NCBI GenBank assembly: GCA_963580285.1
Contig: OY757026.1
Location: 68,511,396-68,575,395, forward strand
Direction: 5' to 3'
Source: Lucinisca nassula
Taxonomy: Eukaryota > Mollusca > Bivalvia > Lucinida > Lucinidae
Length of the DNA: 64,000 nucleotides
A program made the position numbers and the translations under genes. This document shows, piece after piece, positions 10,965 through 21,955 of the stretch. Position 1 is the first letter of the stretch, and the number at the start of each line of letters is the position of its first letter. A model generated the notes under the pieces. It did not search any database and was not told where the DNA came from. It saw nothing but the letters and a program-made list of their open reading frames with translations.

Positions 10965-11184
10965 ACGGGCCTCCGTGGCCTAGTGGATAAGAGCGCCGAC
11001 TCTTAGTCATTAGGTCTCTCACCACCGTAGGTTCGAGCCTCGCTCGGGCCACGTGTGAGACGCCAAGTTCTGCAACGGAAGGTCAGGTGGTTTTTCTCCG
11101 GGTACTCCGGTTTTCGCCCACCTCTGATTAACGATCGGCTCGATATGAGTGAAATAATCTTGAAAGGGCCGTAAAACCCAAACC

Positions 11185-11210
<26 letters not shown>
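10965..11210 (+). mobile_element. SINE-V, complete, tRNA head and poly(A)
   Basis: tRNA-like head with box A (TGGCCTAGTGGATAAGAG) and box B (GGTTCGAGCCTCGC), then a central block TTCTCCGGGTACTCCGGTTT typical of V-SINE elements such as molluscan RUDI, then a poly(A) tail. Flanked by AAATTTTAGCA. Confidence 0.9.
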
Positions 11211-11215
<5 letters not shown>

Positions 11216-11315
11216 GCACAAGTATTGTAAGGAGTTTAGGTGCCTGAATACGTAGGGGAAAAACGGTATGGAAAGGAGTTGAGGTGTTCAAATATTTATA
11301 GCAAATACTGTATTG

Positions 11316-11549
11316 TTAACCCGCTGTATGCTAGTGGACTCTTCCATTGCTATTTGCTGGACAAGTCCATAACAGGTGGTAGGCCTATTTTTTCATTTTT
11401 ATTCTCTTTTTTTTTTTGGGGGGGATGGAAAATTCTGTTAGCAAATAGTGAAGGCACTGATCAGACGCCGCATTCTGCGGTGTCTGATCTGGGCCTGCAC
11501 TGTTTGCTAAGGTATCCCTTTAGGGGTTTCCCCGCATACAATGCGTTAA
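11316..11549. mobile_element. MITE-T copy, left of satellite
   Basis: TTAACCCGCTGTATGCTAGT at left, CATACAATGCGTTAA at right; central hairpin GACGCCGCATTCTGCGGTGTC. Confidence 0.82.
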
Positions 11550-11550
11550 T

Positions 11551-14500
11551 ATAGCAACCAACTGGTAAAATTCAACCAGTTGGTGAACAGTCAGATTGAT
11601 AATACAACAAACAACTAGTGATAATATGCTTAATTTGGTGTTGAAGCAACATGCTGGTGAAAAGTGTATACCAACTGGTAAAGTTCTTTGGTGTTCAAGC
11701 AACAAGTTGGTGTAAAGTGCAATAAGCTAATGGTAAAGTTCAATCAATTGCTTATACAGAAACAAAATTAAATGGTAAAGTTCTTGGGTGATGAAGTAAC
11801 AAGTTGGTGAAAAGTGTAAGCTTATTTAGCAACCAACTGGTAAAATTCTTTGGTACTGAAGGGGGTAATTGATATTTAGCAACTAACTGCTAATATTTTT
11901 TGGTGCTGAAGCAACAGGTTGGTGAAAAGTGTGCACTAATATAGCACTCAACTGAAAAAGTTCTTTGGTGATAAAAAGTGACCAGCTGATAAAAAGTGTA
12001 TGATAATATTAACAACCAAGTGGTGATATTCTTTGGTGATGAAGGAACCTGTTCGTAAAAATGTATACTATCAACCAACTGTTAACTGTTCTTTGGTGAT
12101 GAAGCAACCAGTTGGTAAATATGCTATCAACCAACTTTGAAGTTCATTAGTGATGAAGTAACAAGTTGATAAAAAGTGTATACCATCACCCAACTGGTAA
12201 TATTCTTTGTTATGAAGCAATCCGTTGGTAAAAGGGTTTGCTTAAGTCTCAACCAACTGGCAATATTCTTTGGTGATGAAGCAACCAAATGGTAAAAGTG
12301 TTTGCTATCAACAAACTGGTAATATTCTTTGGTGATGAAGCAACTAGTTGGTAAAAGTGTTTGCTATCAATCAACTGGTAATATTCTTTGGTGATGAAGC
12401 AACCAGTTGGTAAAAGTGTTTGCTATCAACCAACTGGTAATATTCTTTGGTGATGAAGCAACAAGCTGGTAAAAGTGTTTGCTATCAACCAACTGGTAAT
12501 ATTCTTTGGTGATGAAGCAACCAGTTGATAAAAGTGTTGCTATCAACCAACTGGAAATATCCTTTGGTGATGAAGCAATCAGTTGGTAAACGTGCATGTT
12601 TACTATAAACCAACTGGTAATATTCTTTGGTGATGAAGCAACCAGTTGGTAAAAGTGTTTGCTATCAACCAACTGGTAATATTCGTTGGTGATGAAGCAA
12701 CCAAATGGTACGAGTGTTTGCTATCAACCAACTAGTAATATTCTTTGGTGATGAAGCAACCAAATGGAAAAAGTGCATGTTTACTATCAACCAACTGGTA
12801 ATATTCTTTGGTGATGAAGCAACCAGTTGGTAAAAGTGTTTGCTATCAACCAACTGGTAATATTCATCGGTGATGAAGCAACCAAATGGTAAGAGTGTTT
12901 CCTATCAACCAACTGGTAATATTCTTTGGTGATGAAGCAATCAAATGGAAAAAATGCATGTTTACTATCAGTCAACTGGTAATATTCTTTGGTGATGAAG
13001 CAACCAAATGGTAAGAGTGTTTGTTATCAACCAACTGGTAATAGTCTTTGGTGATGAAGCAACCAGTTGGTAAAAGTGTTTACTATCAACCAACTGGTAA
13101 TATTCTTTGGTGATGAAGCAACAAACTGGTAAAAGGGTTTGATATCAACCAACTGGTAATATTCTTTGGTGATGAAGCAACCAGCTGGTAAAAGTGCATG
13201 TTTACTATTAACCAACTGGTAATATTCTTTGGTGATGAACCAACCAGTTGGTAAAAGTGTTAATATCAACCAACTGGTAATATGCATTGGTGATGAAGCA
13301 ACCAAATGGTAAGAGTGTTAATATCAACCAACTGGTAATAGTCTTTGGTGATGAAGCAACCAAATGGAAAAAGTGCATGTTTACTATCAACCAACTGGTA
13401 ATATTCTTTGGTGATGAAGCAACCAAATGGAAAAAGTGTTTGCCATCAACCAACTGGTAATATTCTTTGGTGATGAAGCAACCAGTTGATTAAAATGTTT
13501 ATATCAACCAACTGGTAATATTCTTCGGTGATGAAACAACCAGTTGGTAAAAGTGTTAATATCAACCAACTGGTAATATTCTTTGGTGATGAAGCAACCA
13601 GTTGGTAAAAGTGTATATGTCAACCAACTGGTAATATTCTTTGGTGATGAAGCAACCAAATGGAAAAAGTGCATGTTTACTATCAACCAACTGGGAATAT
13701 TCTTTGGTGATGAAGCAACCAAATGGAAAAAGTGTTTGCTATCAACCGACTGGTAATATTCTTTGGTGATGAAGCAACCAGTTGATAAAAGTGTTAATAT
13801 CAACCAACTGGTAATATTCTTTGGTGATGAAGCAACCAGTTGGTAAAAGTGTTAATATCAACCAACTGGTAATATTCTTTGGTGATAAGGCAACCAGTTG
13901 GTAAAAGTGTTAATATCAACCAACTGGTAATATTCTTTGGTGATGAAGCAACCAGTTGGTAAAAGTGTTAATGTCAACCAACTGGTAATATTCATTGGTG
14001 ATGAAGCAACCAAATGGAAAAAGTGCATGTTTACTATCAACCAGCTGTGAATATTCTTTGGTGATGAAGCAACCAAATGGAAAAAGTGTTTGCTATCAAC
14101 CGACTGGTAATATTCTTTGGTGATGAAGCAACCAGTTGATAAAAGTGTTAATATCAACCAACTGGTAATATTCTTTGGTGATGAAGCAACCAGTTGGTAA
14201 AAGTGTTAATATCAACCAACTGGTAATATTCTTTGATGATAAGGCAACCAGTTGGTAAAAGTGTTAATATCAACCAACTGGTAATATTCTTTGGTGATGA
14301 AGCAACCAGTTGGTAAAAGTGTTAATGTCAACCAACTGGTAATATTCTTTGGTGATGAAGCAACCAAATGGAAAAAGTGCATGTTTACTATCAACCAACT
14401 GGTAATATTCTTTGGTACTGAAGCAACCAAATGGTAAGAGGGTTTGCTATCAACCAACTGGTTATATTCTTTGGTGATGAAGCAACCAGTTGATAAAAGT

Positions 14501-15712
14501 GTTTACTATCAACCAACTGGTAATAGTCTTTGGTGATGAAGCAACCAGTTGGTGAAAGTGTTAACTATCAACCAGCTGGGAATATTCTTTGGTGATGAAG
14601 CAACAAACTGGTAAAAGTGTTTAATATCAACCAACTGGTAATAAATATTCTTTGGTGATGAAGCAACCAGCTGGTAAAAGTGCATGTTTACTATCAACCA
14701 ACTGGTAATATTCTTTGGTGATGAACCAACCAGCTGGTAAAAGTGTTTGCTATCAACCAACTGGTAATATTCATTGGTGATGAAGCAACCAAATGGTAAG
14801 AGTGTTTGCTATCAACCAACTGGTAATATTCTTTGGTGATGAACCAACCAAATGGAAAAAGTGCATGTTTACTATCAACCAACTGGTAATATTCTTTGGT
14901 GATGAAGCAACCAAATGGAAAAAGTGTTTGCTATCAACCAACTGGTAATTTTCTTTGGTGATGAAGCAACCAGTTGGTAAAAGTGTTAATATCAACCAAC
15001 TGGTAATATTCTTTGGTGATGAAGCAACCAGTTGGTAAAAGTGTTAATATCAACCAACTGGTAATATTCTTTGGTGATGAAGCAACCAGTTGGTAAAAGG
15101 GTTAATATCAACCAACTGGTAAGCTTCTTTGGTGATGAAGCAACTAAATGGAAAAAGTGCATGTTTACTATCAACCAACTGGTAATATTCTTTGGTACTG
15201 AAGCAACCAAATGGTAAGAGTGTTTGCTATCAACCAACTGGTAATATTCTTTGGTGATGAAGCAACCAGTTGGTAAAGTGTTTACTATCAACCAACTGGT
15301 AATATTCTTTGGTGATGAAGTAACCAGCTGGTAAAAATGCATGTTTACTATCAACCAAATGGTAATATTCTTTGGTGATGAAGCAACCAGTTGGTAAAAG
15401 TGTTTGCTATCAACCAACTGGCAATATTCATTGGTGATGAAGCAACCAAATGGTAAGAGTGTTTGCTATCAACCAACTGGTAACATTCATTGGTGATGAA
15501 GCAACCAAATAGTAAGAGTGTTTGCTATCAACCAACTGGTAATATTCTTTGGTGATGAGGCAACCAAATGGAAAAAGTGCATGTTTACTATCAACCAACT
15601 GGTAATATTCTTTAGCGATGAAGCAACCAAATGGAAAAAAGTGTTTGCTATCAACTAACTGGTGTATTTTTTGGTGATGCTAATATAGTAACCAACTTGT
15701 GAAATTCTTTTG
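11551..15712. repeat. 4.2-kb satellite of 58-63 bp units
   Basis: About 70 units, each with CAACCAACTGGTAATATTC, TTTGGTGATGAAGCAACC and AGTTGGTAAAAGTG. Both CCAACTGGT and ACCAGTTGG occur, so every unit can fold. Units at both edges are more diverged than the centre. Frames are open on the minus strand across several units, a consequence of unit length and composition rather than a gene. It lies in the intron between LDLa exons 1 and 2. Confidence 0.95.
13501..14460. repeat. 354-bp higher-order repeat in satellite
   Basis: Six-unit blocks starting near 13504, 13858 and 14212 repeat the same order of unit variants. The last two blocks share the rare variant GATAAGGCAACC. Confidence 0.85.
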
Positions 15713-15731
15713 TAATGGATCAAGATGTACT

Positions 15732-15950
15732 TTAACTCATTGTATACTGGTGGACTCTTCCATTGCTATATACTGGAAAAGTCCATTGATCGTAACAACG
15801 AGTGTTGTGTCTTTTTTTTTTCATTTTTATTCTATTTTTGATGGAAAATCCTCTTAGCAAACAGTTCAGACCCTGATCAGATACAGCATTCGTGGTGTCT
15901 GCACTGTTTGCCAGGGTACCCCTTTAGGGGTTTACTGCCTGAGTAGTTAA
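15732..15950. mobile_element. MITE-T copy, right of satellite
   Basis: TTAACTCATTGTATACTGG start, GAGTAGTTAA end, same orientation as the copy at 11316. Confidence 0.78.
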
Positions 15951-16075
15951 TGTCAGAACTAGGTGGGTAAATTATTTAATTGCTGATGTCTGACAATCAT
16001 TAAGATAACACACCCGTGCGACATAGTGCATTTTTCATATCTCCAAAATGGCTACTTTTCTGAAGAAAATAATAT

Positions 16076-16204
16076 TTTCTTTATTTATACTGCAAACATA
16101 GGTTGTGGGTGCTCGTTAGAACCTCCTCAATAACGAGTACCCACAACCATTGAGCCAGTTCTAACAAGCACCCACAACCTATGTCTTGGAGCAGAAATAA
16201 GACT
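16076..16204. mobile_element. MITE-R palindrome
   Basis: ACATAGGTTGTGGGTGCTCG and its inverse CACCCACAACCTATGT form a near-complete palindrome; relatives at 18672 and 44349. Confidence 0.75.
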
Positions 16205-16604
16205 TATAATGTACACCCCCATAAACCCTAGTTTTCTCTATATACAGTGGGGTTTAAGATGGTGTTCATTTCACGGACTTGTTCATGTGATGATTAACAA
16301 GTGCCCAGGCACTGACAAAAGTATGTGCTGAAACATTAGCTACAGATACTACAAGCAGGGTCAATCATAGACTATAAACACTAATCTTAAGGGGAGGTGA
16401 GTATACTCATAACTTAATTCATAACAACATCTGGGTTGGTGGACTCTGGTGATTGAAGCAGGGCTTATAAAACTACCTCTTTTTTTCCAGCTTAATTTTT
16501 CTGCTTTCCTGATTAATGCTGCCAAAATAAAATAGAAAATTGAATGAAATCTAATAATAAACACACCAAACTAAGCTTCAGTTTGTATCCTGTTTATATT
16601 TCTG
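16205..16604. other. No recognised feature
   Basis: Unassigned intron DNA with short open frames only. Confidence 0.4.
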
Positions 16605-17113
16605 GGATAATTGAGAGGTTGCAGATGAAGTCACACACCTACAGTTATCTTTCTTGCTGGAGACACCAAGGTTCAGTCTCTTGCCTGATGCCTCCAGTTG
16701 ACCTGTCTCATGAGCTACGTTGGTTAGTGTGTGCTCGGAGGGGGATGTGCTGTGTTTGCCGGGCCTTGTCCGTCATCCGTTTCAGTTTCAAAACTTTGGG
16801 GTTGAGACACACTGATGAAGATTAAATATCAGAAAGGCCTCTGTGTCACTAAATTTGGTGTAGTTACGCCTTAATTCCAACATAATTTTAATGTACTGTC
16901 CTTGTAAATAGCTTTCTTGGCCTCCGGAAAATTATGAATAAACATTGATTATTTTAGTCTTATCACAGTCACATATTACCCCTTTCAGTGATTTTTTTTT
17001 TCACTGTGGGATAAGTGGTCAAAAATGAATAAATTTGTACACAAAAACCAGTCTGGTGTCTCCAATATGGCAGATCAAGGGAGATTAATCTTACAAAAAT
17101 GCTGTGTCTGCTA
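16605..17113 (+). repeat. Dispersed repeat Z, uninterrupted copy
   Basis: Matches, in reverse, 43676-45262, including GTGTCTCCAGCAAG, ATCAATGTTTATTCATAA and GCCATATTGGAGACA blocks. It supplies the empty site for the Mutator-like insertion at 43817. Confidence 0.8.
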
Positions 17114-17137
17114 CCCCTCAATTGTCTCCCATTGACC

Positions 17138-17348
17138 TTAACACTTATCTGCTGTTCAAGACAACCCCTACCTTTGCAAACAACGTAGACTCTGATCAGA
17201 TGGCTTCTTCAGAAGCCATCTGATCAGGATCGTCACTGTTTGTCATTCAGTTTGCAAATCTGAATGAATAAATGACATCAAGTAATTTGATTGGCTGAAA
17301 TGTAAATGGGTGTGGCTAAATTAAATTATGCAGCAGGATAAGGGTTAA
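17138..17348. mobile_element. MITE-P copy
   Basis: TTAACACTTATCTGCTG start and GGATAAGGGTTAA end with the TGGCTTCTTCAGAAGCCA hairpin. Confidence 0.85.
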
Positions 17349-17529
17349 GAATTTAATGAGTTCCCATATTTCATGGGCTTGGCAACAAACTATTGTAACT
17401 GCAGTTTGAATACTTTTCAGGTGAGCAAATTTTCTACTTTTGTAAATGGGGATTCTAAGCGTAACCCATATTTGTACTCCCGTAAACTGAGAATTGGATG
17501 ACTGCATCAAAAATTGATCATTTATGCAA

Positions 17530-17754
17530 TTATGGGGAATTTGGGGAACACCAGGCAAACTTTTTGACCATTTTCCAAAGGGAGACAACTTTCGGTACTT
17601 CCTGTTCTCTTTTTTTATAAGTTCTGTCCCACAGAAAAAGGGGGTCAACTCTTGAAGAGTTTCTTTAAGAGTTGCATGAACCCTATTGACATGGGAGACA
17701 AAAAAAAACTTTTGCATGAGTTCTCTCCCCTGAAGGTGTTCCCATTCCCCTTAA
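17530..17754. mobile_element. MITE-S copy
   Basis: Ends GGGGAACACC and GGTGTTCCCATTCCCCTTAA; shares CTTTTTCTGTGG-type inner text with the copy at 48780. Confidence 0.65.
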
Positions 17755-17867
17755 ACTGCATCAAAATTGATACTACATCATGATAATGAAATTCATTGCC
17801 TACACAGTGTGAAGTCAACCTAAGTCCTTCCAGTTGTTACCATAGTTGACTGAGTACCGGTATATGC

Positions 17868-18166
17868 TTGTTTGTTTGATTTGAGGTTTAACGTCCCCGT
17901 CAACACCGTATAGGTCATTTTGGAGACGTTGCTTCCAATTTTGTGAGACTTTTAACCGACATTGAGATGAAATGACACCTCAATCCCTGCCGCCCAATTA
18001 AACCAACAGGGTTTATAAGCATGAAAGGCCAACTCACACCGCTTTGCCTGGGCAGGCTTGATCGTCTAGTAAGCGGTTTACCAGTACTTGTGTGCGGGTC
18101 GGTTTCAGCTCTGCGTGGAAGAAACATGCAGCCCAATCTATTTCTTCAAGCCCTGATGGGCGGGGG
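17868..18166 (-). mobile_element. SINE-A copy
   Basis: Complete minus copy with TTGTTTGATTTGAGGTTTAA start and GCCCTGATGGGCGGGG end. Confidence 0.87.
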
Positions 18167-18310
18167 CACTAAAGATGCCATAAAAAACTGGATCTGAAAT
18201 TTTAAACTTCTCTTAATGTGGTCTGCTGCATCTTCCTTCAAACTTTTCAAACATATTTTTGCTGAGCAGTCTCATCTAGGTCCGAATACTTAGGGTAAGT
18301 AAGATCTTTT

Positions 18311-18538
18311 CTAACCCTTGTCCTGCTGAATATTTTAATCTGCCACACCCACTACCGATTATCAACCAACAGGAGTACTTGATGCAAATTATTGCCACAA
18401 ATTCACAATCTGAATGACAAACAATGTAGATCCTGATCAGATGGCTTCGTTAGAAGCCATCTGATCTGGATCTTCTTTGTTTGGAAAATACGAGAGCATA
18501 TCCGGGCTCAGCAGGACATTAATGTTAAGCCATTTTAG
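18311..18538. mobile_element. MITE-P copy, diverged ends
   Basis: CTAACCCTTGTCCTGC left end; right end has an insertion before GTTAAG; hairpin intact. Confidence 0.8.
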
Positions 18539-18554
18539 ACGAGAAATAAGTAAA

Positions 18555-18640
18555 CAGAACATTGGCAAACAAAGATGATCCTGATCAGATGCTGCAAAAC
18601 CCGGCATCTGAATGCGGGACCATCAGTCACAGTCATTAGC
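18555..18640. repeat. Degenerate central-hairpin module
   Basis: GATCCTGATCAGATGCTGC then CGGCATCTGAATGCGGGACC; ends unresolved. Confidence 0.5.
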
Positions 18641-18671
18641 TCCAAGTAAAAAGTGAAAAGTAACTGATTAT

Positions 18672-18790
18672 TTTACTTATTTCTGCATGAAAACATGCTG
18701 TGGGTACTCATTAGAAGTGCCTCAGTGAGGTGCTTCTATTGAGTACCCACAACATATGTTTTTGTGTAGAAATAAAAAAAAATAATATGT
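18672..18790. mobile_element. MITE-R palindrome
   Basis: TGTGGGTACTCATTAGAAG against CTTCTATTGAGTACCCACA. Confidence 0.7.
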
Positions 18791-19630
18791 GTATGGATAC
18801 CGGCTCTTATCTGCAGCTATGCTCATGAACAGTTAAGAAAAACTTCAGCTCTTTTTATTCTAAATAAATCTACACTTTCCTGAAATATTGAAATATTGAA
18901 ATGTTGAAAATTCAGAAATGAGACTTCATTCAGCTCAAAGAGACGACAGTTTCATTGTCTATACCCTTGCGCGTAGACATTATAGACGTTTGGTTTAACA
19001 CTGAAGTGCAGCCATTAGTTACCCACAATGCAAGTTGACCTTTATATTTATGCGTCAACAAGTATAAGCTTTAACAAGAAGAAAAAAGCGGCCCATAACA
19101 AGTATAAGCTTTCATACAAAAAAGGCCCACATGCAGAGCTCTGGCACAGAATTGCTATCACATGTTGTACAAACCTATATTTCCTGTCATGTTAAAAATG
19201 TACAGGCGAATACAATCAATATATATCCACGATGGACCACTGCCTATCCTATTTAAAGCTCCACTCTGGTGAGAAAAAAAAAAAATTGCCTCACCGTTAA
19301 CAAAACTTTGGGGTTAATCTTCAAATAATGTGTAAGAAAGTTGTCTTAGCTTAACTGCTCCAACAGTTTTCAAGCATTCCATTTGATAAGATGTTACAAG
19401 GATATTGAAGTTGCACATTGTGTGTTTTTAAGGGATGAAAAAGTATTTTTTTACAAAATTGCATTTGCAATTTTGACATTCCTGGGTTCAGACTGCTGGC
19501 AATTAGAATATTGCCAAAGACAGTTAATTGTATAAATCACATTTCTGAGATATACCTCTAGACATTCACATTTAATATTTGCGTAGACCTAGCTTTTTGT
19601 AAAAGTTATACTTGCATAAAGAATACTTAC
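18791..19630. other. Intron flank of exon 1, no recognised feature
   Basis: AT-rich; nothing coding or repeated seen apart from the exon donor at its right edge. Confidence 0.45.
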
Positions 19631-19783
19631 GACAATCTTTCTCGTCTTCGCCCTCAGGGCAATCAATATCCTGATCGCAAACCCAGTTCTCGTGTATGCA
19701 TACTAAATCTTTATCAGCTTTCTGTGTGCTGGGACATGGGAACTGGTGATCCAAGTGTGCTGGGCACATTAAGAAAGAAAAAT
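19631..19783 (-). CDS. LDL-receptor class A exon 1, LRP1-like receptor
   Basis: Exon encoding one cysteine-rich ligand-binding module of an LDL-receptor-family protein. It has 50 whole codons and is phase 1 at both ends. Six cysteines are visible (motifs FPC, LVC, WVCD, DCPEGEDE, KDC, with C1 in LMCPAH), and the acidic WVCDQDIDCPEGEDE stretch carries the usual calcium-ligand pattern. Splice support: a long pyrimidine tract ending TTGCAG lies just upstream of 19783, and the donor is C|GTAAGT after 19631. I chose this acceptor rather than a closer CAG at 19760-19762 because the shorter exon would lose the first cysteine. Joining to the 5650-5522 exon restores an in-frame Pro codon and continues directly into the next module. 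Such modules bind ligands at the cell surface, and the acidic cluster fits that role. The spacing between C1 and C2 is slightly long. Gene identity is inferred from all three exons together. Confidence 0.85.
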
Positions 19784-19836
19784 CTGCAAGCAAAGAGAGA
19801 AAGAAAATTCATGCATAAAACATGCGTAAGAATTGT

Positions 19837-20394
19837 ATACAGTAAAATTCCTATATTAAGACCACCTTTTGAACAGTCCCAAAGGTGGTCCCTGACCAGA
19901 GGTTAGTGTAGGCCGGATTAAGTGCAACCTTCAAAATAAGCTTTTTAAAGCAGAATTAGTGTCTTAATACAGAGGACCCGCATTATAACAACAATTAATT
20001 TTGTTCCCTTTTATTGTGCCGTTATAATGAATTTGCCATTATAAAGAATCCCAGTCAGGAGTCTGATAGCTTATAAAAGGTCTTCTCCACATCATTACTC
20101 CAAGAAACAAATGTTATAGACATTTGTTAGAATCGCCTCAGAGTGGCGATTCTAACAAATAACTATAACCTTTGTTTCTTGGAGTATTAAATTAAAAGAA
20201 TCTTTCTTATTATTAATCATGACTATGGATTTGATTTGTGTATTTCCAACCAAAGGGAAGCCCAAGCCACTCGGAATCGACGCTAAATCTTGAGCTAAGA
20301 ATTCATTCCATTGAAATTGTTGTTATAACGAGTTAAATTGCCGTTATAACGAATGTTGTAATAACCCAGGTCCTTTGTAACAGATATTCACTGT
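19837..20394. mobile_element. Element of the 53-bp family, interrupted
   Basis: Starts ACAGTAAAATTCCTATATTA and has GGGACTGTT-type motifs; its right end ATTCACTGTATA is separated by the inserted element at 19970-20377. Confidence 0.6.
19970..20377. mobile_element. MITE-U, Tc1/mariner-like, nested
   Basis: Inverted ends CAGAGGACCCGCATTATAAC and CAAAGGACCTGGGTTATTAC with TA duplicated on each side. Contains an 88-bp inner palindrome around ACATTTGTTAGAATCGCCTC. No transposase. Confidence 0.75.
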
Positions 20395-20626
20395 ATATAA
20401 TAAATAAAAGTGGGGGGGGAAATGTATGCAGTATAGATGGAGTAAAGCAGCATATTATAATATCCGTAACAAAAATGTTAGCATGTCACAGACAGAGATG
20501 CAGATCTACATACAGAATGAACAACCATCTGACTAACTGACTGGCAGATGTATACAGACATATCATACAGACAGACAGACAGACAGACAGATCACACAGA
20601 GAGACAGATCACACAACAGAGATGAA
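20395..20626. repeat. ACAG microsatellite region
   Basis: Unassigned DNA followed by (ACAG)n-type repeats at 20560-20610. Confidence 0.5.
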
Positions 20627-21210
20627 GAGCCCATTGGTGCCATTATGCAGAGTAGCTAGAAACTGACGAACTACTGGCAAACGGCTTAAGGTCTGTTACC
20701 CGGCCCCAGAAAAATGGTGCCAGTTGGACCGCTCCTTAAATCCTAGCAGTTTCTTTGGATGGTAGGGTTTGAGATGTCATTTCATCTCAATGTCGGGTCA
20801 AAGTCCCACAAAATCGGAAGCAACATCTCCAAAATGACCTAAATAGTGTTGACAGGGGTGTAAACTCCCCCGCCCATAGGGGCTTGAAGAAATAGATGCA
20901 GGGCTGCATGATGCTTCCACGCAGAGCTGACTCCGGCCCACACACTAGTACTGGTAAACCGCTTAGAGGATCTAAGCCTGTCCAGGAACCGCGGTGCGAG
21001 GCGGACCGTCCATGCTAATAAACCCTATTGGTTTCATTGGGGGACAGGGCTTGAGATGTCATTTCATTTCAATGTTGGGTAAAAGTCCCACAAAATCGGA
21101 AGCAACATCTCCAAAATGACCTTTACAGTGTTGGCGGGGACGTTAAACCTCAAATCAAACAAACAGGGGTGTAAAACCTCAACGCAAATAAACAAACAAA
21201 AACAAAAAGA
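20627..21210 (+). mobile_element. Old SINE-A copy interrupted by a younger one
   Basis: Diverged body to 20864; its CCTCAACGCAAAT tail resumes after 21175 on the far side of the nested copy. Confidence 0.8.
20865..21163 (+). mobile_element. SINE-A nested in SINE-A, with target duplication
   Basis: CAGGGGTGTAAA is duplicated at 20853-20864 and 21164-21175, showing insertion by target-primed reverse transcription into the older copy. Confidence 0.93.
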
Positions 21211-21299
21211 TTTGGACGGACGGATGGACGGATGCACGGACGGACAGGGGCAACGCTATATGCCCTTTCCACCACTCTTCGAATGGCGAGGGCATAAAA
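21206..21299. mobile_element. Fragment of the 5692 repeat
   Basis: GGACGGACGG tract then CAACGCTATATGCCC and AATGGCGAGGGC. Confidence 0.6.
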
Positions 21300-21584
21300 A
21301 CGTGGTTTTTTTATTTAACTAAGCATTCTGTTGAGAATTTCAACTATATTTATGGTAAAAATCACATGCTGAAGACTTACACCTAGCAGTAAATTGCAGA
21401 GTACCGGAACATAAAAACATGCAAGTTTGTCTAAATTAAACAGAGAGGTGATGCAGTTGTATGTTTCAAGTCAGATCTGACACCTAAAACAATGCTTATC
21501 ACCTGTCTGACAGACATGCAATTCTTTCTGGCTGTTGTTTTTCCACCAACACTGATATAAACATAAACACTGACAAGCATTTAA
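21300..21584. other. No recognised feature
   Basis: Unassigned DNA left of the TGTCAATCA cluster. Confidence 0.4.
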
Positions 21585-21661
21585 TTGTCAATCAAGTGCT
21601 GCAGCTGTCAATCAATTTTTGTTTGCTTGTCAATCAACCGGGTTTAACTTGCTGTCAATCA
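21585..21661 (+). promoter_or_regulatory. Cluster of four YTGTCAATCA motifs
   Basis: TTGTCAATCA at 21585 and 21627, CTGTCAATCA at 21605 and 21652. The reverse complement of the latter, TGATTGACAG, is the consensus for PBX with MEIS/PREP homeodomain pairs. Spacing is 20-25 bp. It may instead be a short degenerate tandem repeat; function is unproven. Confidence 0.45.
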
Positions 21662-21955
21662 ACTGCTGCATCCGCAGCTTAAATGGTTTTAATATTAAAA
21701 GAAAATGTACACATTTCTAATGGAAATAATTCAGACAGGGAAATATAAATAATTTTGATTTCTTGTAAGGGCTATATGATGAACAGAAATTATAATTTGT
21801 TCCACCTAAGCTTTGGTTTAAATGAACTAAAGTTAAATCCATTTTATCCCATTGCATTCGGGGAAACCCCTAAAGGGGTACCTTGTCAAATAGTGCAAGC
21901 CCAGTTCAAACGCCGCAGAATGTGGCGTTTGATCAGGGCCTGCACTATTTGCTAA

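Noticed and set aside
12367..15417. Long minus-strand open frames repeating YQLVASSPKNITSWL
   Set aside because: They are translations of the 58-63 bp satellite. Frames break whenever unit length changes, and there are no splice or start contexts.
19631..19759. Shorter version of LDLa exon 1 using the acceptor CAG at 19760-19762
   Set aside because: It drops the first cysteine of the module and has a poorer pyrimidine tract than the acceptor at 19784.
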